Origin: an uncultured Lachnospiraceae bacterium
GTDB taxonomy: Bacteria > Bacillota > Clostridia > Lachnospirales > Lachnospiraceae
Assembly: GCA_910588125.1 (NCBI GenBank)
Contig: CAJUPI010000005.1
Span: 1 to 64,000 of the forward strand
Direction: 5' to 3'
Length of the DNA stretch: 64,000 nt
Of the stretch, positions 1 to 8,166 are shown piece by piece (position 1 is the stretch's first letter; every line of letters begins with the position of its first letter). The notes under the pieces were generated by a model that was given only the letters and a program-made list of their open reading frames with translations, did no database searches and was not told where the DNA came from. A program made the position numbers and the translations under genes.

Positions 1-128
1 CTTTTCGCAAAAATCAGAGATTTTAGGACTTCTTGATCCCGAAACCGGAAAAAGCAGCAGACCATTTCCGGTCTCTTCCCGCTCCTTGTTCCCTGGCGTA
101 CCTTCTGAAAAAATCAGCTTAATGACAT
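1..128. repeat. Right half of palindromic repeat family 1, cut by window edge
   Basis: This matches the right half of the complete family-1 elements at 18078-18386 and 57968-58277. It has the TTTTCGCAAAAATCAGAGA stretch, then the arm containing CTTCCCGCTCCTT, and ends in the conserved terminus AATGACAT. The left half, if present, lies before the window. The arm carries copy-specific changes (GTTCCCTGG instead of TTTCCAGGG). It lies downstream of the minus-strand gene that ends at 345. Confidence 0.75.
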
Positions 129-159
129 TGGCTCAAGCAGTGGATATTTCTGATTCAAT

Positions 160-295
160 ACAAAATCCAAAAATTTAAGGACTTCTAGAATCCCTGCAAA
201 TGTCAAAAATCCCCGACAGACCTACGGCCCTCCCGCTTCCTTCCCCAGGGCTGAATATTGTCAGGGATGGGCTCAATAACATGATACCAGATTCT
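160..295. repeat. Degenerate, inverted left half of repeat family 1
   Basis: Read on the minus strand, this stretch follows the left half of family 1: a terminus-like part, AATATTCAGCCCTGG, a GCGGGAGG arm, then TTTGCAGGGATT and a CCTTAAAT-like segment. It is much more diverged than the neighbouring half-element at 1-128 and lies in the opposite orientation. No gene is seen in the 344 bp before the first coding region; the short open frame at 200-388 lies largely inside this repeat. Confidence 0.45.
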
Positions 296-344
296 AAATA
301 TCTTTTTAACCGCAGCATTATAGCATTGGTCGCAAAACAAGCCG

Positions 345-962
345 TCATTTTTTGTGAACATATGATATGGTCTGTGGATTTACTTTGATCCGCAGCTCGG
401 TAACGTATGCCATATCATAATTAAAAATCCTTTTGTTTTTCAGTTCTCTCAGAATTTCGTCTTTACAGGTCATTATTACTGCAAAATCATTGTCGATGTA
501 TCGAATATGTAGTTGCAAAAATGTTTTTTTTCGGTTTTGCTGCTCTTCCACGGCTTCCCAAGCCGGCTCTCTGGCTGCTCCAGCTTCCCCGGCTTCTTCC
601 ACCTCCATACCTTCCGCCGGTAACTCCTGTTCTGCTTCTTCGTCTTCCCAGAAATTCAGACCTGGCTTTACTGCTTTTTCATTATAAGTAATTATATAAC
701 GGATCGTCCCTTCCGGTACTTCTTTGTCTGCCTCTATCATGCAGTCCTCTTCTTCCCAATAGCTGTCAACAATCGTAACCTCTTCTTCTCCGGGAATAAA
801 TGTATAGTCCATTTCCCGAGTGACCAAATTCTCTTCTCCCAGCAACCGTTCTCCTGCATAAGCCAGGGATGAATATTCGACCAGTGCCACTCCGGTTCCA
901 ATACCGCCTAAAAGTATACCTCCTAAAAATATAACGGATAAAATTTTCTGTATTTTACGCAT
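345..962 (-). CDS. Signal-anchored acidic protein of a PadR/HAAS operon
   Basis: Third gene of a tightly overlapping minus-strand operon; its ATG overlaps the end of the preceding HAAS-domain gene by 8 nt. Residues about 5-35 form one hydrophobic helix, a signal anchor or uncleaved signal peptide, so the remaining ~170 residues probably lie outside the membrane. That part is very acidic, with a Glu/Ala-rich low-complexity stretch around residues 107-142, and ends in a predicted alpha/beta segment. I do not recognise the family. In related Firmicutes the third gene of PadR-HAAS operons is often a membrane or adhesin-like protein. Role in envelope stress or development is inference only. Confidence 0.7.
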   Translation of the reverse strand: MRKIQKILSVIFLGGILLGGIGTGVALVEYSSLAYAGERLLGEENLVTREMDYTFIPGEEEVTIVDSYWEEEDCMIEADKEVPEGTIRYIITYNEKAVKPGLNFWEDEEAEQELPAEGMEVEEAGEAGAAREPAWEAVEEQQNRKKTFLQLHIRYIDNDFAVIMTCKDEILRELKNKRIFNYDMAYVTELRIKVNPQTISYVHKK

Positions 963-1848
963 GTTGTTCTCCTTCCGGCTCCTGATATCGGCATTGAGAA
1001 GCCTCTGTATTTTCCCTTACTCTCCAAAGCAGTGTCAGTCCCAGCCAAGCCGCCGAAAACGTACACATCACCAGCCCCAGACATCCCAGTGTCACACCCA
1101 CCAATGGATAGCCCTGGAACAAAAGCACGATCAATAACCCGAATCCATACAGGCAAAACAGTCCAAGGAAACCACAGAACAAAGCAAATCCAATACATCC
1201 GGCATTCCAGATCATACGTATCCCCCATCCCAGTATCCGTAAGCAAAAAGCTATTATCGCTTTCGCCAGGTTTACCGTCCTGTGAAACAGTATTCCCAAA
1301 AGCCTGCCGGAATCCGCTGTTTTTCGCCTTCTGCCGCCTCCAGAATCTTCCTCTCTCCCTGTTTCTTTGCCGATGTCTTCCCTACCTCTCTCTATTACCG
1401 CTTCTTCTTTGTATAAAAAAGCTTGCTTTCTTCCATCCCGCGCAAATTTGGCAAGCTTCTTCCCAATCCGGATCCCCCATTGCTGCCAAAACCTGCTTAC
1501 GCTCAGAAGCATTTCTCCCAATCTCTTCATACCTGCCAAAACGGGAGTAAACAACCCGGCATTCCCTGCTTTTTCCCGTCCCCAAGCTGCCTCTGGCTTT
1601 TTTTCCAAAAATTTTCGCCTGTACTTTTTCTCTGCTCCATAATCTGCACGTACATGGTAAGCCTCCAGAATCTCTGAAGCCAACTCGTCCAGACTGCCAA
1701 AGTCCGCAATAGCTTCTTCTTCCGTGAGCCCGCGCTCCTTTTTCATATCAATATGCTGCTCATACTCACTGATGATATCCTCCAGTTCCTCCTCCTGAAG
1801 CACCGACAATGCCTGCTCCAGCTCTTTTATAAATGTCTTCTTATCCAT
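955..1848 (-). CDS. HAAS (DUF1700) domain membrane protein
   Basis: The first ~80 residues match the HAAS/DUF1700 helical domain: KKTFIKELEQAL, then EDIISEYEQHID and EEEAIADFGSLDELA. These domains are typically encoded next to PadR regulators and are thought to act as cytoplasmic adaptors. A charged linker (about 80-190) is followed by three or four hydrophobic helices between about 190 and 275, ending in a short polar tail. The gene overlaps the padR-like gene by 8 nt and the downstream acidic protein gene by 8 nt, indicating translational coupling. The likely role is a membrane component controlled by the PadR regulator. Its exact function is unknown. Confidence 0.85.
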   Translation of the reverse strand: MDKKTFIKELEQALSVLQEEELEDIISEYEQHIDMKKERGLTEEEAIADFGSLDELASEILEAYHVRADYGAEKKYRRKFLEKKPEAAWGREKAGNAGLFTPVLAGMKRLGEMLLSVSRFWQQWGIRIGKKLAKFARDGRKQAFLYKEEAVIERGREDIGKETGREEDSGGGRRRKTADSGRLLGILFHRTVNLAKAIIAFCLRILGWGIRMIWNAGCIGFALFCGFLGLFCLYGFGLLIVLLFQGYPLVGVTLGCLGLVMCTFSAAWLGLTLLWRVRENTEASQCRYQEPEGEQHA

Positions 1849-2161
1849 TTCGGCATTCCTCCAAAAAACCTCCTACTTTTTCCGCCAGTTCATTCCATTC
1901 CTTTTCCAGGTTATCCCGATACAATACTCCCGCCGCTGTCAGATGATAATACTTTCTGGGCGGCCCCTCTGTGGATTCCCGCAGATAAGTCTCAAAATAA
2001 TGCTCATTCGTCAGACGCTTCAGCAATGGATAAATCGTCCCTTCATTGACATCCACCACCTTAGACACCTCTTCTACCAGCTCATAACCATACATATCAC
2101 GCTGGCGGACCGATTCCAGCACAATCAGTTCCAAGACTCCTTTCTTAAACTGTGCATTCAT
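1841..2161 (-). CDS. PadR family transcriptional regulator
   Basis: A 106-residue winged-helix protein of the short PadR subfamily. It contains the family signature LVLESVRQRDMYGYELVEEV near residues 13-32, then NEGTIYPLLKRL (the recognition helix region) and the wing with GPPRKYYHLTAAG near residues 66-78. PadR proteins usually repress their own operon and neighbouring membrane-protein genes. That fits the overlapping HAAS gene downstream. A promoter with an overlapping dyad lies just upstream (2212-2251). The ligand cannot be told from sequence. Confidence 0.93.
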   Translation of the reverse strand: MNAQFKKGVLELIVLESVRQRDMYGYELVEEVSKVVDVNEGTIYPLLKRLTNEHYFETYLRESTEGPPRKYYHLTAAGVLYRDNLEKEWNELAEKVGGFLEECRNG

Positions 2162-2211
2162 GATTTTTCACACCTTTCTGCATCAGCGACATTCTGTTAT
2201 TGCCTGATACC

Positions 2212-2251
2212 ATATTACACCAACTACTATGCCATGTCAAGTACTTGGCAT
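2212..2251 (-). promoter_or_regulatory. padR operon promoter with overlapping dyad operator
   Basis: On the minus strand a -35 TTGACA (2235-2240) and a -10 TAATAT (2212-2217) are separated by exactly 17 bp. The -35 lies inside an imperfect inverted repeat, ATGCCA-N11-TGGCAT (2229-2251). A dyad overlapping the -35 hexamer is where an autorepressor such as PadR would bind; that assignment is inference. Confidence 0.55.
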
Positions 2252-2283
2252 TAAAATATCTCTGCTGCTTTCCGCGCCCGCCT

Positions 2284-2373
2284 ACTGGCTTCAAAAAGCA
2301 GCAGACCATTTCCCGTCTCTTCCCGCTCCTTTTTCCATGGCGTATTTTCTAAGAAAATCAACTAAATGACATT
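2284..2373. repeat. Right-half fragment of repeat family 1
   Basis: The stretch reads AGCAGCAGACCATTTCCCG, then CTTCCCGCTCCTTTTTCCA, then ATCAACTAAATGACATT, the conserved right arm and terminus of family 1. The left half is missing. It sits between the padR promoter and the 3' end of the leucine-rich gene at 2388, so it could influence the 3' end of that transcript. Confidence 0.75.
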
Positions 2374-2387
2374 ACGCTTCTCTTTTT

Positions 2388-4145
2388 TCATTCATAAATC
2401 CTTATATAAGACTCTATATTTACTGCCACATCCGCCGGAAACTGAACCGATGCCGCTGATTTCTTATCCACTGAAACAGCCTCCAGCTTCTGACACTGCA
2501 ATAACGGCGACAAATCCAAAAGCTCATTTTCCATCAAACTGCATTTCCGCAGATCTTCCAGCCCGGCCACAAAAGAAATATCCTCCACATCACAGCCGTC
2601 CAGATACAGCCGCCTGACATTCGGGAACCGGGCCACAAAGCCAAAGTCTAATGGCTCCCCGGAAACTACGTGCTTTGGATGGCAATTCAGAAACGCCAGC
2701 TCCAAAACTTCGGCGTTTTCCTCCAGAAGCTCTGGATCCAGCAACGGCTCCAGCTCTCCCGCCGTCTCTTTACCCAGCCACAATTCTTTCAGCTCCGGCA
2801 GCATCAGCAACGGCTCCAGCCCCACCATCTCTTCTCCCCAGAAATTATCCAACTCCAATCTTTCCAGCCTCTTCAGCCTTCCCAATGCCGAGACATCCGT
2901 AGGCACTCCGTATTCCTTTACGGCCAGATGCAAGTCAAGCCTCCTAAGGCTCTCAATAGCCGCCAGCTCCTCCAGGCATTCCTTTTCTTTAACAGCTATC
3001 GTCAGCTCTTCCACCCCCTGCAGCCGGAAAATTTCCTCTGGATGGATATATTCCTGATCCAGAAAATTCACCCGTTTCAAATGAGGAAGGCTCTCCAACA
3101 GGACAAGTTCCGCCTCCTCCCCGGTATCAATCGAAAGCTCCTCAAGCTGCGTCAATTCTCTCAAAAATCCGCATTCCTCCAATATGGCAGAATCAATAAA
3201 CAGGCTTTGGAGTTCTGACAGCTCCGCCAGATTTTCCAGGCCTGTATATGAATCCCCACATCGCAGCCGCAATCTTTTCAAACGCTTGCACTCCTCAATC
3301 CCACTGACATCCGCCACGGCAGCAGACAGGTTTGTATCTACCTCCAATTCCGCCAGATTCTTAAACCGGCCGATACCTTCCAGATTATTTCCCATAATTC
3401 CCAAATGTAATATTTTGATATATTCCGGATTCAAGGTGCCAAATACCGTATCCAGGCGATCGTCAGTATCAACCCGGGTGATCCTGCTGTCCGGGGAAAA
3501 TTTCAGCAGAGAGAGCCAAACCGTATCTGTCGTATCAATTCGGGTCAACCCGGTAAACATAGTATAATCAGAAGGCCAGCTCACCTGTTTTGTCCGATAA
3601 CTCCATTCTTTTACTGTCTCCTGAAACTCCTCCTCGCTGTCAAAATCCTCATAATCTTCAAAGCTGTAGGAAATCACATTGAATGTCTCGCTGCCCTCCC
3701 GCTCATAAGTACAGCGCAGATACCGGACAGATGCAAACTCCTCCGGAGTGATTTCCTTAAACTTCTTTTCAAAAATATCCTGGCAAAAAATCACCAACAG
3801 CTGCCCGTTGGCATCCACCGGCATGTCGGAATCCGAAGTAGAAAATACCGACTTTTTCGCCGCAATATTAAATCCTAACACGATCAGGGTAATCACTGCC
3901 GCCACAATCAAAAACACAAGCAGCACCTTCTTCGTGTTGTTGACTGCCTCATACATCTCGTCACTGCCGCTGTAATCCACCTGAACATGGACCATCGTTC
4001 CCTTCGCCTCATCAATCCGATATCGTTGTCCACAATAAGGACAGACGGCATGTGTCTTGTCCACCAAATCCAGAGAAGCTCCGCAGTTCTCGCATTCGAG
4101 CTTTAAAAGCTCTGCCTTCTCATTTTGATTGGATGTCCGAATCAC
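2388..4145 (-). CDS. Zinc-ribbon, single-TM, leucine-rich repeat protein (GTG start)
   Basis: Not a named family that I recognise. From the proposed GTG start, residues ~15-45 form a zinc ribbon with two CxxC pairs (CENC and CPYC). A transmembrane helix follows at about 75-97. After it comes a juxtamembrane domain shared with the upstream paralogue (RYLRCTY, then YSFEDYEDF), and then a long series of leucine-rich repeats to the C-terminus, predicted extracytoplasmic. I chose GTG at 4145 because AAGGAG lies 6 nt before it and the codon lies 15 nt after the stop of the paralogue. The longer frame to 4235 would overlap that gene and has no ribosome site. The pair probably forms a transcription unit and perhaps a complex. 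Confidence 0.75.
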   Translation of the reverse strand: MIRTSNQNEKAELLKLECENCGASLDLVDKTHAVCPYCGQRYRIDEAKGTMVHVQVDYSGSDEMYEAVNNTKKVLLVFLIVAAVITLIVLGFNIAAKKSVFSTSDSDMPVDANGQLLVIFCQDIFEKKFKEITPEEFASVRYLRCTYEREGSETFNVISYSFEDYEDFDSEEEFQETVKEWSYRTKQVSWPSDYTMFTGLTRIDTTDTVWLSLLKFSPDSRITRVDTDDRLDTVFGTLNPEYIKILHLGIMGNNLEGIGRFKNLAELEVDTNLSAAVADVSGIEECKRLKRLRLRCGDSYTGLENLAELSELQSLFIDSAILEECGFLRELTQLEELSIDTGEEAELVLLESLPHLKRVNFLDQEYIHPEEIFRLQGVEELTIAVKEKECLEELAAIESLRRLDLHLAVKEYGVPTDVSALGRLKRLERLELDNFWGEEMVGLEPLLMLPELKELWLGKETAGELEPLLDPELLEENAEVLELAFLNCHPKHVVSGEPLDFGFVARFPNVRRLYLDGCDVEDISFVAGLEDLRKCSLMENELLDLSPLLQCQKLEAVSVDKKSAASVQFPADVAVNIESYIRIYE

Positions 4146-4159
4146 ATACTTCTCCTTGT

Positions 4160-5230
4160 CTATTTTCTTTCCAGAAGAATCTGGTTCCCATACATCTTTT
4201 CCCAATTTGCCCACTGCTCCTTTGTGATATACCATGCGGTTTTTCCTTCTATATAAAAATGCTTCAAAGAAGGCAGAGATAAAAATCCTTCGATAATTTC
4301 TGCTGCCTTTTCCTCCTCCAGCTCCACATAGTACAAGTATAATTCCTCCAGCTCTCCAAAATCATCCAGCATTCCACCATCCTCCAGCGTCGCCTCTGAC
4401 AACACCAGACGTCTTACCCCTTGCAAATGTTCCAGAAAAGAAAAATCCTTTCGTTCCCCTGCCTCAAGAATCACTGCCTCCTCTAAGGTATCCGGATTCA
4501 CTGCCTTAAAAAACTGAGGCTTCCCATATTTGGACAACCCGTCCACACAGACAATCCCCCGCAGCACATTTTTCTTCGGTAAGGTATAGTTCTCCCATCC
4601 TTCGGTATATAATTCCAGGCGGGTAAGCCCCGCAAAATATTGCACATTCGTAGGTGAAAAATCCTCCTTCTTTCCTGCCACCTCAATCACATGCAGGGTT
4701 TTTTCAAAGCTTTCGGTATCTTTATAATCATAATAATCTTCAAAGCTGTAAGTAAAGCGATATTTTTTATTCTTCTCAACCTTCAGATAGCGAATATTTT
4801 CCAGATCCTCCGAACGAATCTCCGCCACCGGCTTTTCATAGACTTCCATCAAAAAATCGCGGAATACCACAGAAAAGCGGCTGGCCGAAGCCACCAGATG
4901 CCCCGTATACCACTGATAGCCTGCCATGGCAACTGCTGTCACTGCCATTGCGATCACCGCACAGAGCACAACCATTCTTCCCGCCGATACCCGAACCGAT
5001 ACCTTATGCGTCCGGTTCGCCGATATGTAATATGTCCGCTTGCAGGAAGTACACTGATATAAGTATGGATTCTTCCTCACCAGCCGCCCCCCACAAGATA
5101 CGCAAGGCCCTGGATCCGGCGGCGACCCGTTTCTCCCCTGGCTTTGTTTTTCCTTTCTCTTTTCTTTGTTTTGCTGTTTTCTGCGTCGAAGCATTCCCTC
5201 CGGCAGACCTCCCTCTGAATTATGTATCAT
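4160..5230 (-). CDS. Zinc-ribbon, single-TM, leucine-rich-like protein, paralogue
   Basis: A 356-residue paralogue of the next gene. It has a basic N-terminus (RRRKQQNKEKRKEK), a zinc ribbon with CVSC and CTSC pairs at about residues 43-65, a transmembrane helix at about 85-108, the shared juxtamembrane domain (NIRYLKVEK, YSFEDYYDY), and only a few leucine-rich-like repeats before a Trp-rich C-terminus. It looks like a shortened version of its neighbour's extracellular part. A GAGGTGAG ribosome site precedes the ATG. Topology (zinc ribbon inside, repeats outside) suggests a sensor or anchor that links an external ligand to a cytoplasmic partner; this is inference. Confidence 0.75.
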   Translation of the reverse strand: MIHNSEGGLPEGMLRRRKQQNKEKRKEKQSQGRNGSPPDPGPCVSCGGRLVRKNPYLYQCTSCKRTYYISANRTHKVSVRVSAGRMVVLCAVIAMAVTAVAMAGYQWYTGHLVASASRFSVVFRDFLMEVYEKPVAEIRSEDLENIRYLKVEKNKKYRFTYSFEDYYDYKDTESFEKTLHVIEVAGKKEDFSPTNVQYFAGLTRLELYTEGWENYTLPKKNVLRGIVCVDGLSKYGKPQFFKAVNPDTLEEAVILEAGERKDFSFLEHLQGVRRLVLSEATLEDGGMLDDFGELEELYLYYVELEEEKAAEIIEGFLSLPSLKHFYIEGKTAWYITKEQWANWEKMYGNQILLERK

Positions 5231-5366
5231 GGATTTGTTCTCACCTCTTGTTCAATATCCTTAATGGACAAGAAAACACACGGTTTACTGAGGGTATATT
5301 ATCATAATAACCACCAGATGACAAGTTTCCCCTGATACTTTACCAAAATGAACCCCTCTCTGCCGG

Positions 5367-5490
5367 CGTCATCAAGTTTAGTTCTGAGAATACTCAGCCC
5401 TGGAAAAAGGAGCGGGAAGTGGCGGGAAATGGTCTGCTGCTTTTGGCTTTGCAGGGATTTAGAAATCCTTAAATCCCTGAGTTTTGCGTC
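5367..5490. repeat. Left-half fragment of repeat family 1
   Basis: This stretch contains GTCATCAAGTTTAG, then CTCAGCCCTGGAAAAAGGAG, GCGGGAAATGGTCTGCTGC and TTTGCAGGGATT, and stops after GAGTTTTGCG where the central hairpin should begin. It lies between the 5' end of the zinc-ribbon gene and the 3' end of the lipoprotein gene at 5553. The 84-codon open frame across it on the minus strand (5302-5556) is explained by the repeat. Confidence 0.8.
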
Positions 5491-5552
5491 GATACAAAAA
5501 AACCAGAAAGCAATCTCTTGCCTCTGGTTTTCCCATCCTGCGAACCGTATAC

Positions 5553-6290
5553 TCACTCAGCATCCTGAGCAAACAATACTATCTTCTGCACGCTCCCTGT
5601 CTCGTCCGTCCATATCATACAGGTAGAGGACTCCGTCACATCCGATAATCTTACCAGATTTCTGGTCAGATAAGGAAGAATCTGACAATCTGAGGGAACT
5701 TGATAGACAGTCTCATCTGTAGTTGTCAGGCTCCAGCTCCCGTCGGTCTTCTGCTGCATGGATTTCACCCGGACATAATCCGGCGCCCGGAAATCCTCCG
5801 GCACCTGGCAAATCACCATCTCCGCCGTAGTCATCGGGGGCAGGCTCATAGTCATCGCCGGGCCGATGTACGCATAGATAAAATCTCCTTCCCGAATACC
5901 GCTCAGCTCTACCGGATATCCGTTCTCTGCATCCAGCACCCGAGAATACTCGTCGCTGATATTCAGCACGATCTCTCCCGCATAGGAGACTCCTGACTGA
6001 TTGTCAATGCGGATCACTCCCTCCTCGACACCCAACACCGGACCCCAAATCCGAATCATATCCATACTGGCCGCCTCCGAATCCACACCAGGCCCTCCTG
6101 TATGCTCCTGCTTGCCGCCTCCGGCTAAAATTGTCGGGGACTGTGTCTCATAGCTTTTGTCTTCTTCTGTTGCCGCTGTCTGTGCCTCTGTCACTGCCGG
6201 CGCCTGTGCCTGTGCCATGCTCACACATCCACTGACCAATACGCCAATACAGCATATCGTCGTTATCATTTTTTTCGTTGTCTTTCCCAT
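5553..6290 (-). CDS. Predicted lipoprotein of unknown function
   Basis: The N-terminus has a basic start (GKTTKK), a hydrophobic core and a lipobox-like VSGC with Cys22, so the product is probably a lipoprotein on the outer face of the membrane. A low-complexity Thr/Ala/Gly linker (about 30-75) leads to a predicted beta-rich domain (80-245) with motifs such as IRIDNQSG, GDFIYAYIGPAMTMS and TDETVYQVP. I do not recognise the domain. A GAGGG ribosome site precedes the ATG. The gene stands alone, with a family-1 repeat fragment just beyond its stop. Confidence 0.75.
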   Translation of the reverse strand: MGKTTKKMITTICCIGVLVSGCVSMAQAQAPAVTEAQTAATEEDKSYETQSPTILAGGGKQEHTGGPGVDSEAASMDMIRIWGPVLGVEEGVIRIDNQSGVSYAGEIVLNISDEYSRVLDAENGYPVELSGIREGDFIYAYIGPAMTMSLPPMTTAEMVICQVPEDFRAPDYVRVKSMQQKTDGSWSLTTTDETVYQVPSDCQILPYLTRNLVRLSDVTESSTCMIWTDETGSVQKIVLFAQDAE

Positions 6291-6444
6291 AGCATTACCC
6301 TCACTATTTTGTTCGTTCTTTGATTTCTGTTTTCTGTGCAGCCTCCTGCAACAAAATCAGTATATCAAAACCGACCCGCTAATGCTATTGATAATTGCAG
6401 ACATTTCTCTTAAGAATTTATTACTCGATCCGGTCTTTACCTTA

Positions 6445-6618
6445 TTACTTTTCTCCTTCCAGCAGCTTTTCAATATCACCGATGCAGCCGCCGCACACGG
6501 TCCCGGCCCCTGTAGCCTCCTGGATATCCTCCACTGTCTTTGCGCCGTTCTCGATAGCCTCCATAATTTCACCGGCAGTCACCCCCATACAATTACACAC
6601 AGTCTCATCGCGATCCAT
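6445..6618 (-). CDS. BFD-type [2Fe-2S] ferredoxin-like protein, 57 residues
   Basis: A small gene easily missed by length cut-offs. The product has the Fer2_BFD arrangement: Cys-x-Cys near the N-terminus (VCNCMGVT, Cys8 and Cys10), helices with GEIMEAIENGAKTVEDI, and Cys-x2-Cys (TVCGGC, Cys42 and Cys45). These four cysteines bind one 2Fe-2S cluster in bacterioferritin-associated ferredoxin and in domains of NirB, NifU and CopZ-like proteins. An AGGAGG sits 7 nt before the chosen ATG; an earlier in-frame ATG would lie only 1 nt from it. It is divergent from the iron-sulfur DUF362 gene at 6862. The partner is unknown. Confidence 0.88.
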   Translation of the reverse strand: MDRDETVCNCMGVTAGEIMEAIENGAKTVEDIQEATGAGTVCGGCIGDIEKLLEGEK

Positions 6619-6861
6619 AATCATTCCTCCTGATATAATGATATAATCTTAAAATCTTTCCTTCCCCTTCCTGATGCGATTTTTCATATTATATCCTTTC
6701 TTACATATTTTATCCCTTCCGCTTGTGTCCGCACAAACTTTTGTGACAAGGAATTTCCCATTGACTTTCCCCCCGTCTCTGGTTATGATATTTTGTACAC
6801 CCCTTTCATCTAAGGGAACTGAAATATTTTTTGATTCCATCTATATCGTAGGAGGTACATA

Positions 6862-7992
6862 ATGGCACAATCCAAAGTGTTTTTTACAGATTTTCGCACC
6901 ACTGCTTTTGGCGACGGACTCCCCGTCAAATTGCAAAAGCTTCTTCGAAAGGCCGGCATCGGCACCATTGATATGGAAGGTAAATTTGTTGCCATCAAAC
7001 TGCATTTCGGAGAGCTGGGCAACATCAGCTATCTGCGTCCCAACTATGCCCGCGCTGTAGCCGATTTGGTCAAGGAGCTGGGCGGTAAACCATTTCTCAC
7101 CGATTGTAATACGATGTATCCCGGAAGCCGCAAAAATGCCCTGGAACATCTGGAATGCGCCTGGCAGAACGGCTTTACCCCTCTGACCGTAGGCTGCCCG
7201 ATTATCATCGGTGACGGGCTCAAAGGCACTGACGATATCAATGTCCCGGTAAATGGCAGTGAATATGTCACAGAAGCCAAGATTGGACGCGCCATCATGG
7301 ACGCCGACGTTTTTATCAGCCTGACCCATTTTAAGGGCCATGAGATGACGGGTTTCGGCGGCACCATCAAAAATATTGGTATGGGTTGCGGTTCCCGTGC
7401 CGGCAAGACCGAACAGCATTCCAATGGCAAACCCTATATCTCCGAAGAGCTCTGCCGCGGATGCCGCCGCTGCCTGCGGGAATGCGCCAATAATGGCCTC
7501 GTATTTGATGAAGCCGCTAAAAAAATGCATGTAGATCCGGAACATTGTGTTGGCTGCAGCCGTTGTCTGGGTGCCTGTAATTTTGATGCTATCCAGTTCA
7601 ACGACAATAATGCCAATGCTGTCTTAAATTGCAAAATGGCAGAATACACCAAAGCCGTGGTGGACGGACGTCCTCATTTCCATATTTCCCTGGTTGTCGA
7701 TGTATCCCCCAACTGTGACTGCCATGGTGAAAATGACGCTCCCATCCTGCCCAACATCGGTATGTTTGCCTCCTTTGATCCTTTGGCTCTTGATCAAGCC
7801 TGCGTGGATGCCTGCCTGAATGCTGAGCCCATGCCCCACAGCCAGCTTACGGATCATTTGTCCCAACCTGGTTTTCTGGATCACCACGACCATTTCACCA
7901 ACTCCGCCCCAGAATCCGAATGGAAATCCTGTCTTGAGCACGCTGAAAAGATTGGCCTGGGCAACCGCAGCTATGAGTTGATTGCTCTGTAG
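6862..7992 (+). CDS. DUF362 domain protein with two 4Fe-4S clusters
   Basis: A 376-residue protein. Residues 1-190 carry the DUF362 fold (KVFFTDFRTT, VAIKLHFGELGN, FLTDCNTMYPGSRKNA, ISLTHFKGHEMTGFGGTIKN). A bacterial ferredoxin domain with two CxxCxxCxxxC motifs follows (CRGCRRCLREC and CVGCSRCLGAC, about 194-240), and then a C-terminal continuation of DUF362. The whole form is common in anaerobic Clostridia and archaea. It is thought to be an iron-sulfur redox or maturation protein, but no reaction is established. AGGAGGT precedes the ATG. It is transcribed away from the BFD ferredoxin gene, a possible functional link. Confidence 0.92.
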   Translation: MAQSKVFFTDFRTTAFGDGLPVKLQKLLRKAGIGTIDMEGKFVAIKLHFGELGNISYLRPNYARAVADLVKELGGKPFLTDCNTMYPGSRKNALEHLECAWQNGFTPLTVGCPIIIGDGLKGTDDINVPVNGSEYVTEAKIGRAIMDADVFISLTHFKGHEMTGFGGTIKNIGMGCGSRAGKTEQHSNGKPYISEELCRGCRRCLRECANNGLVFDEAAKKMHVDPEHCVGCSRCLGACNFDAIQFNDNNANAVLNCKMAEYTKAVVDGRPHFHISLVVDVSPNCDCHGENDAPILPNIGMFASFDPLALDQACVDACLNAEPMPHSQLTDHLSQPGFLDHHDHFTNSAPESEWKSCLEHAEKIGLGNRSYELIAL

Positions 7993-8045
7993 CTTTTTGC
8001 AGGGGTATTGCAAAATAAACCTCACGAAAATTTCTCAAATACCCC

Positions 8046-8133
8046 TTGCATTCTTCTTCCAAAGCAGCTATAATAGAATCCGTCGCTACTATATCTTGTG
8101 TTCTTTTATTGATATGACGACTAATTATAGTGA
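8046..8133 (+). promoter_or_regulatory. nrdD promoter with two NrdR boxes
   Basis: A -35 TTGCAT (8046-8051) and a perfect -10 TATAAT (8069-8074) are spaced 17 bp. Just downstream lie two sequences fitting the 16-bp NrdR box (acaCwAtATaTwGtgt): CTACTATATCTTGTGT (8086-8101), nearly perfect, and CGACTAATTATAGTGA (8118-8133), weaker. Their starts are 32 bp apart, about three helical turns, as known for paired NrdR sites. The boxes cover the expected start of transcription, a repressing position. A minimal ATG-ATA-TGA frame overlaps the ribosome site region at 8162. Confidence 0.75.
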
Positions 8134-8166
8134 TTTTATATTCAAGCTCTATTCGGGAGGTATGAT

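Noticed and set aside
6841-7545. 234-codon minus-strand frame
   Set aside because: Opposite the DUF362 gene, which has iron-sulfur motifs and a good ribosome site.
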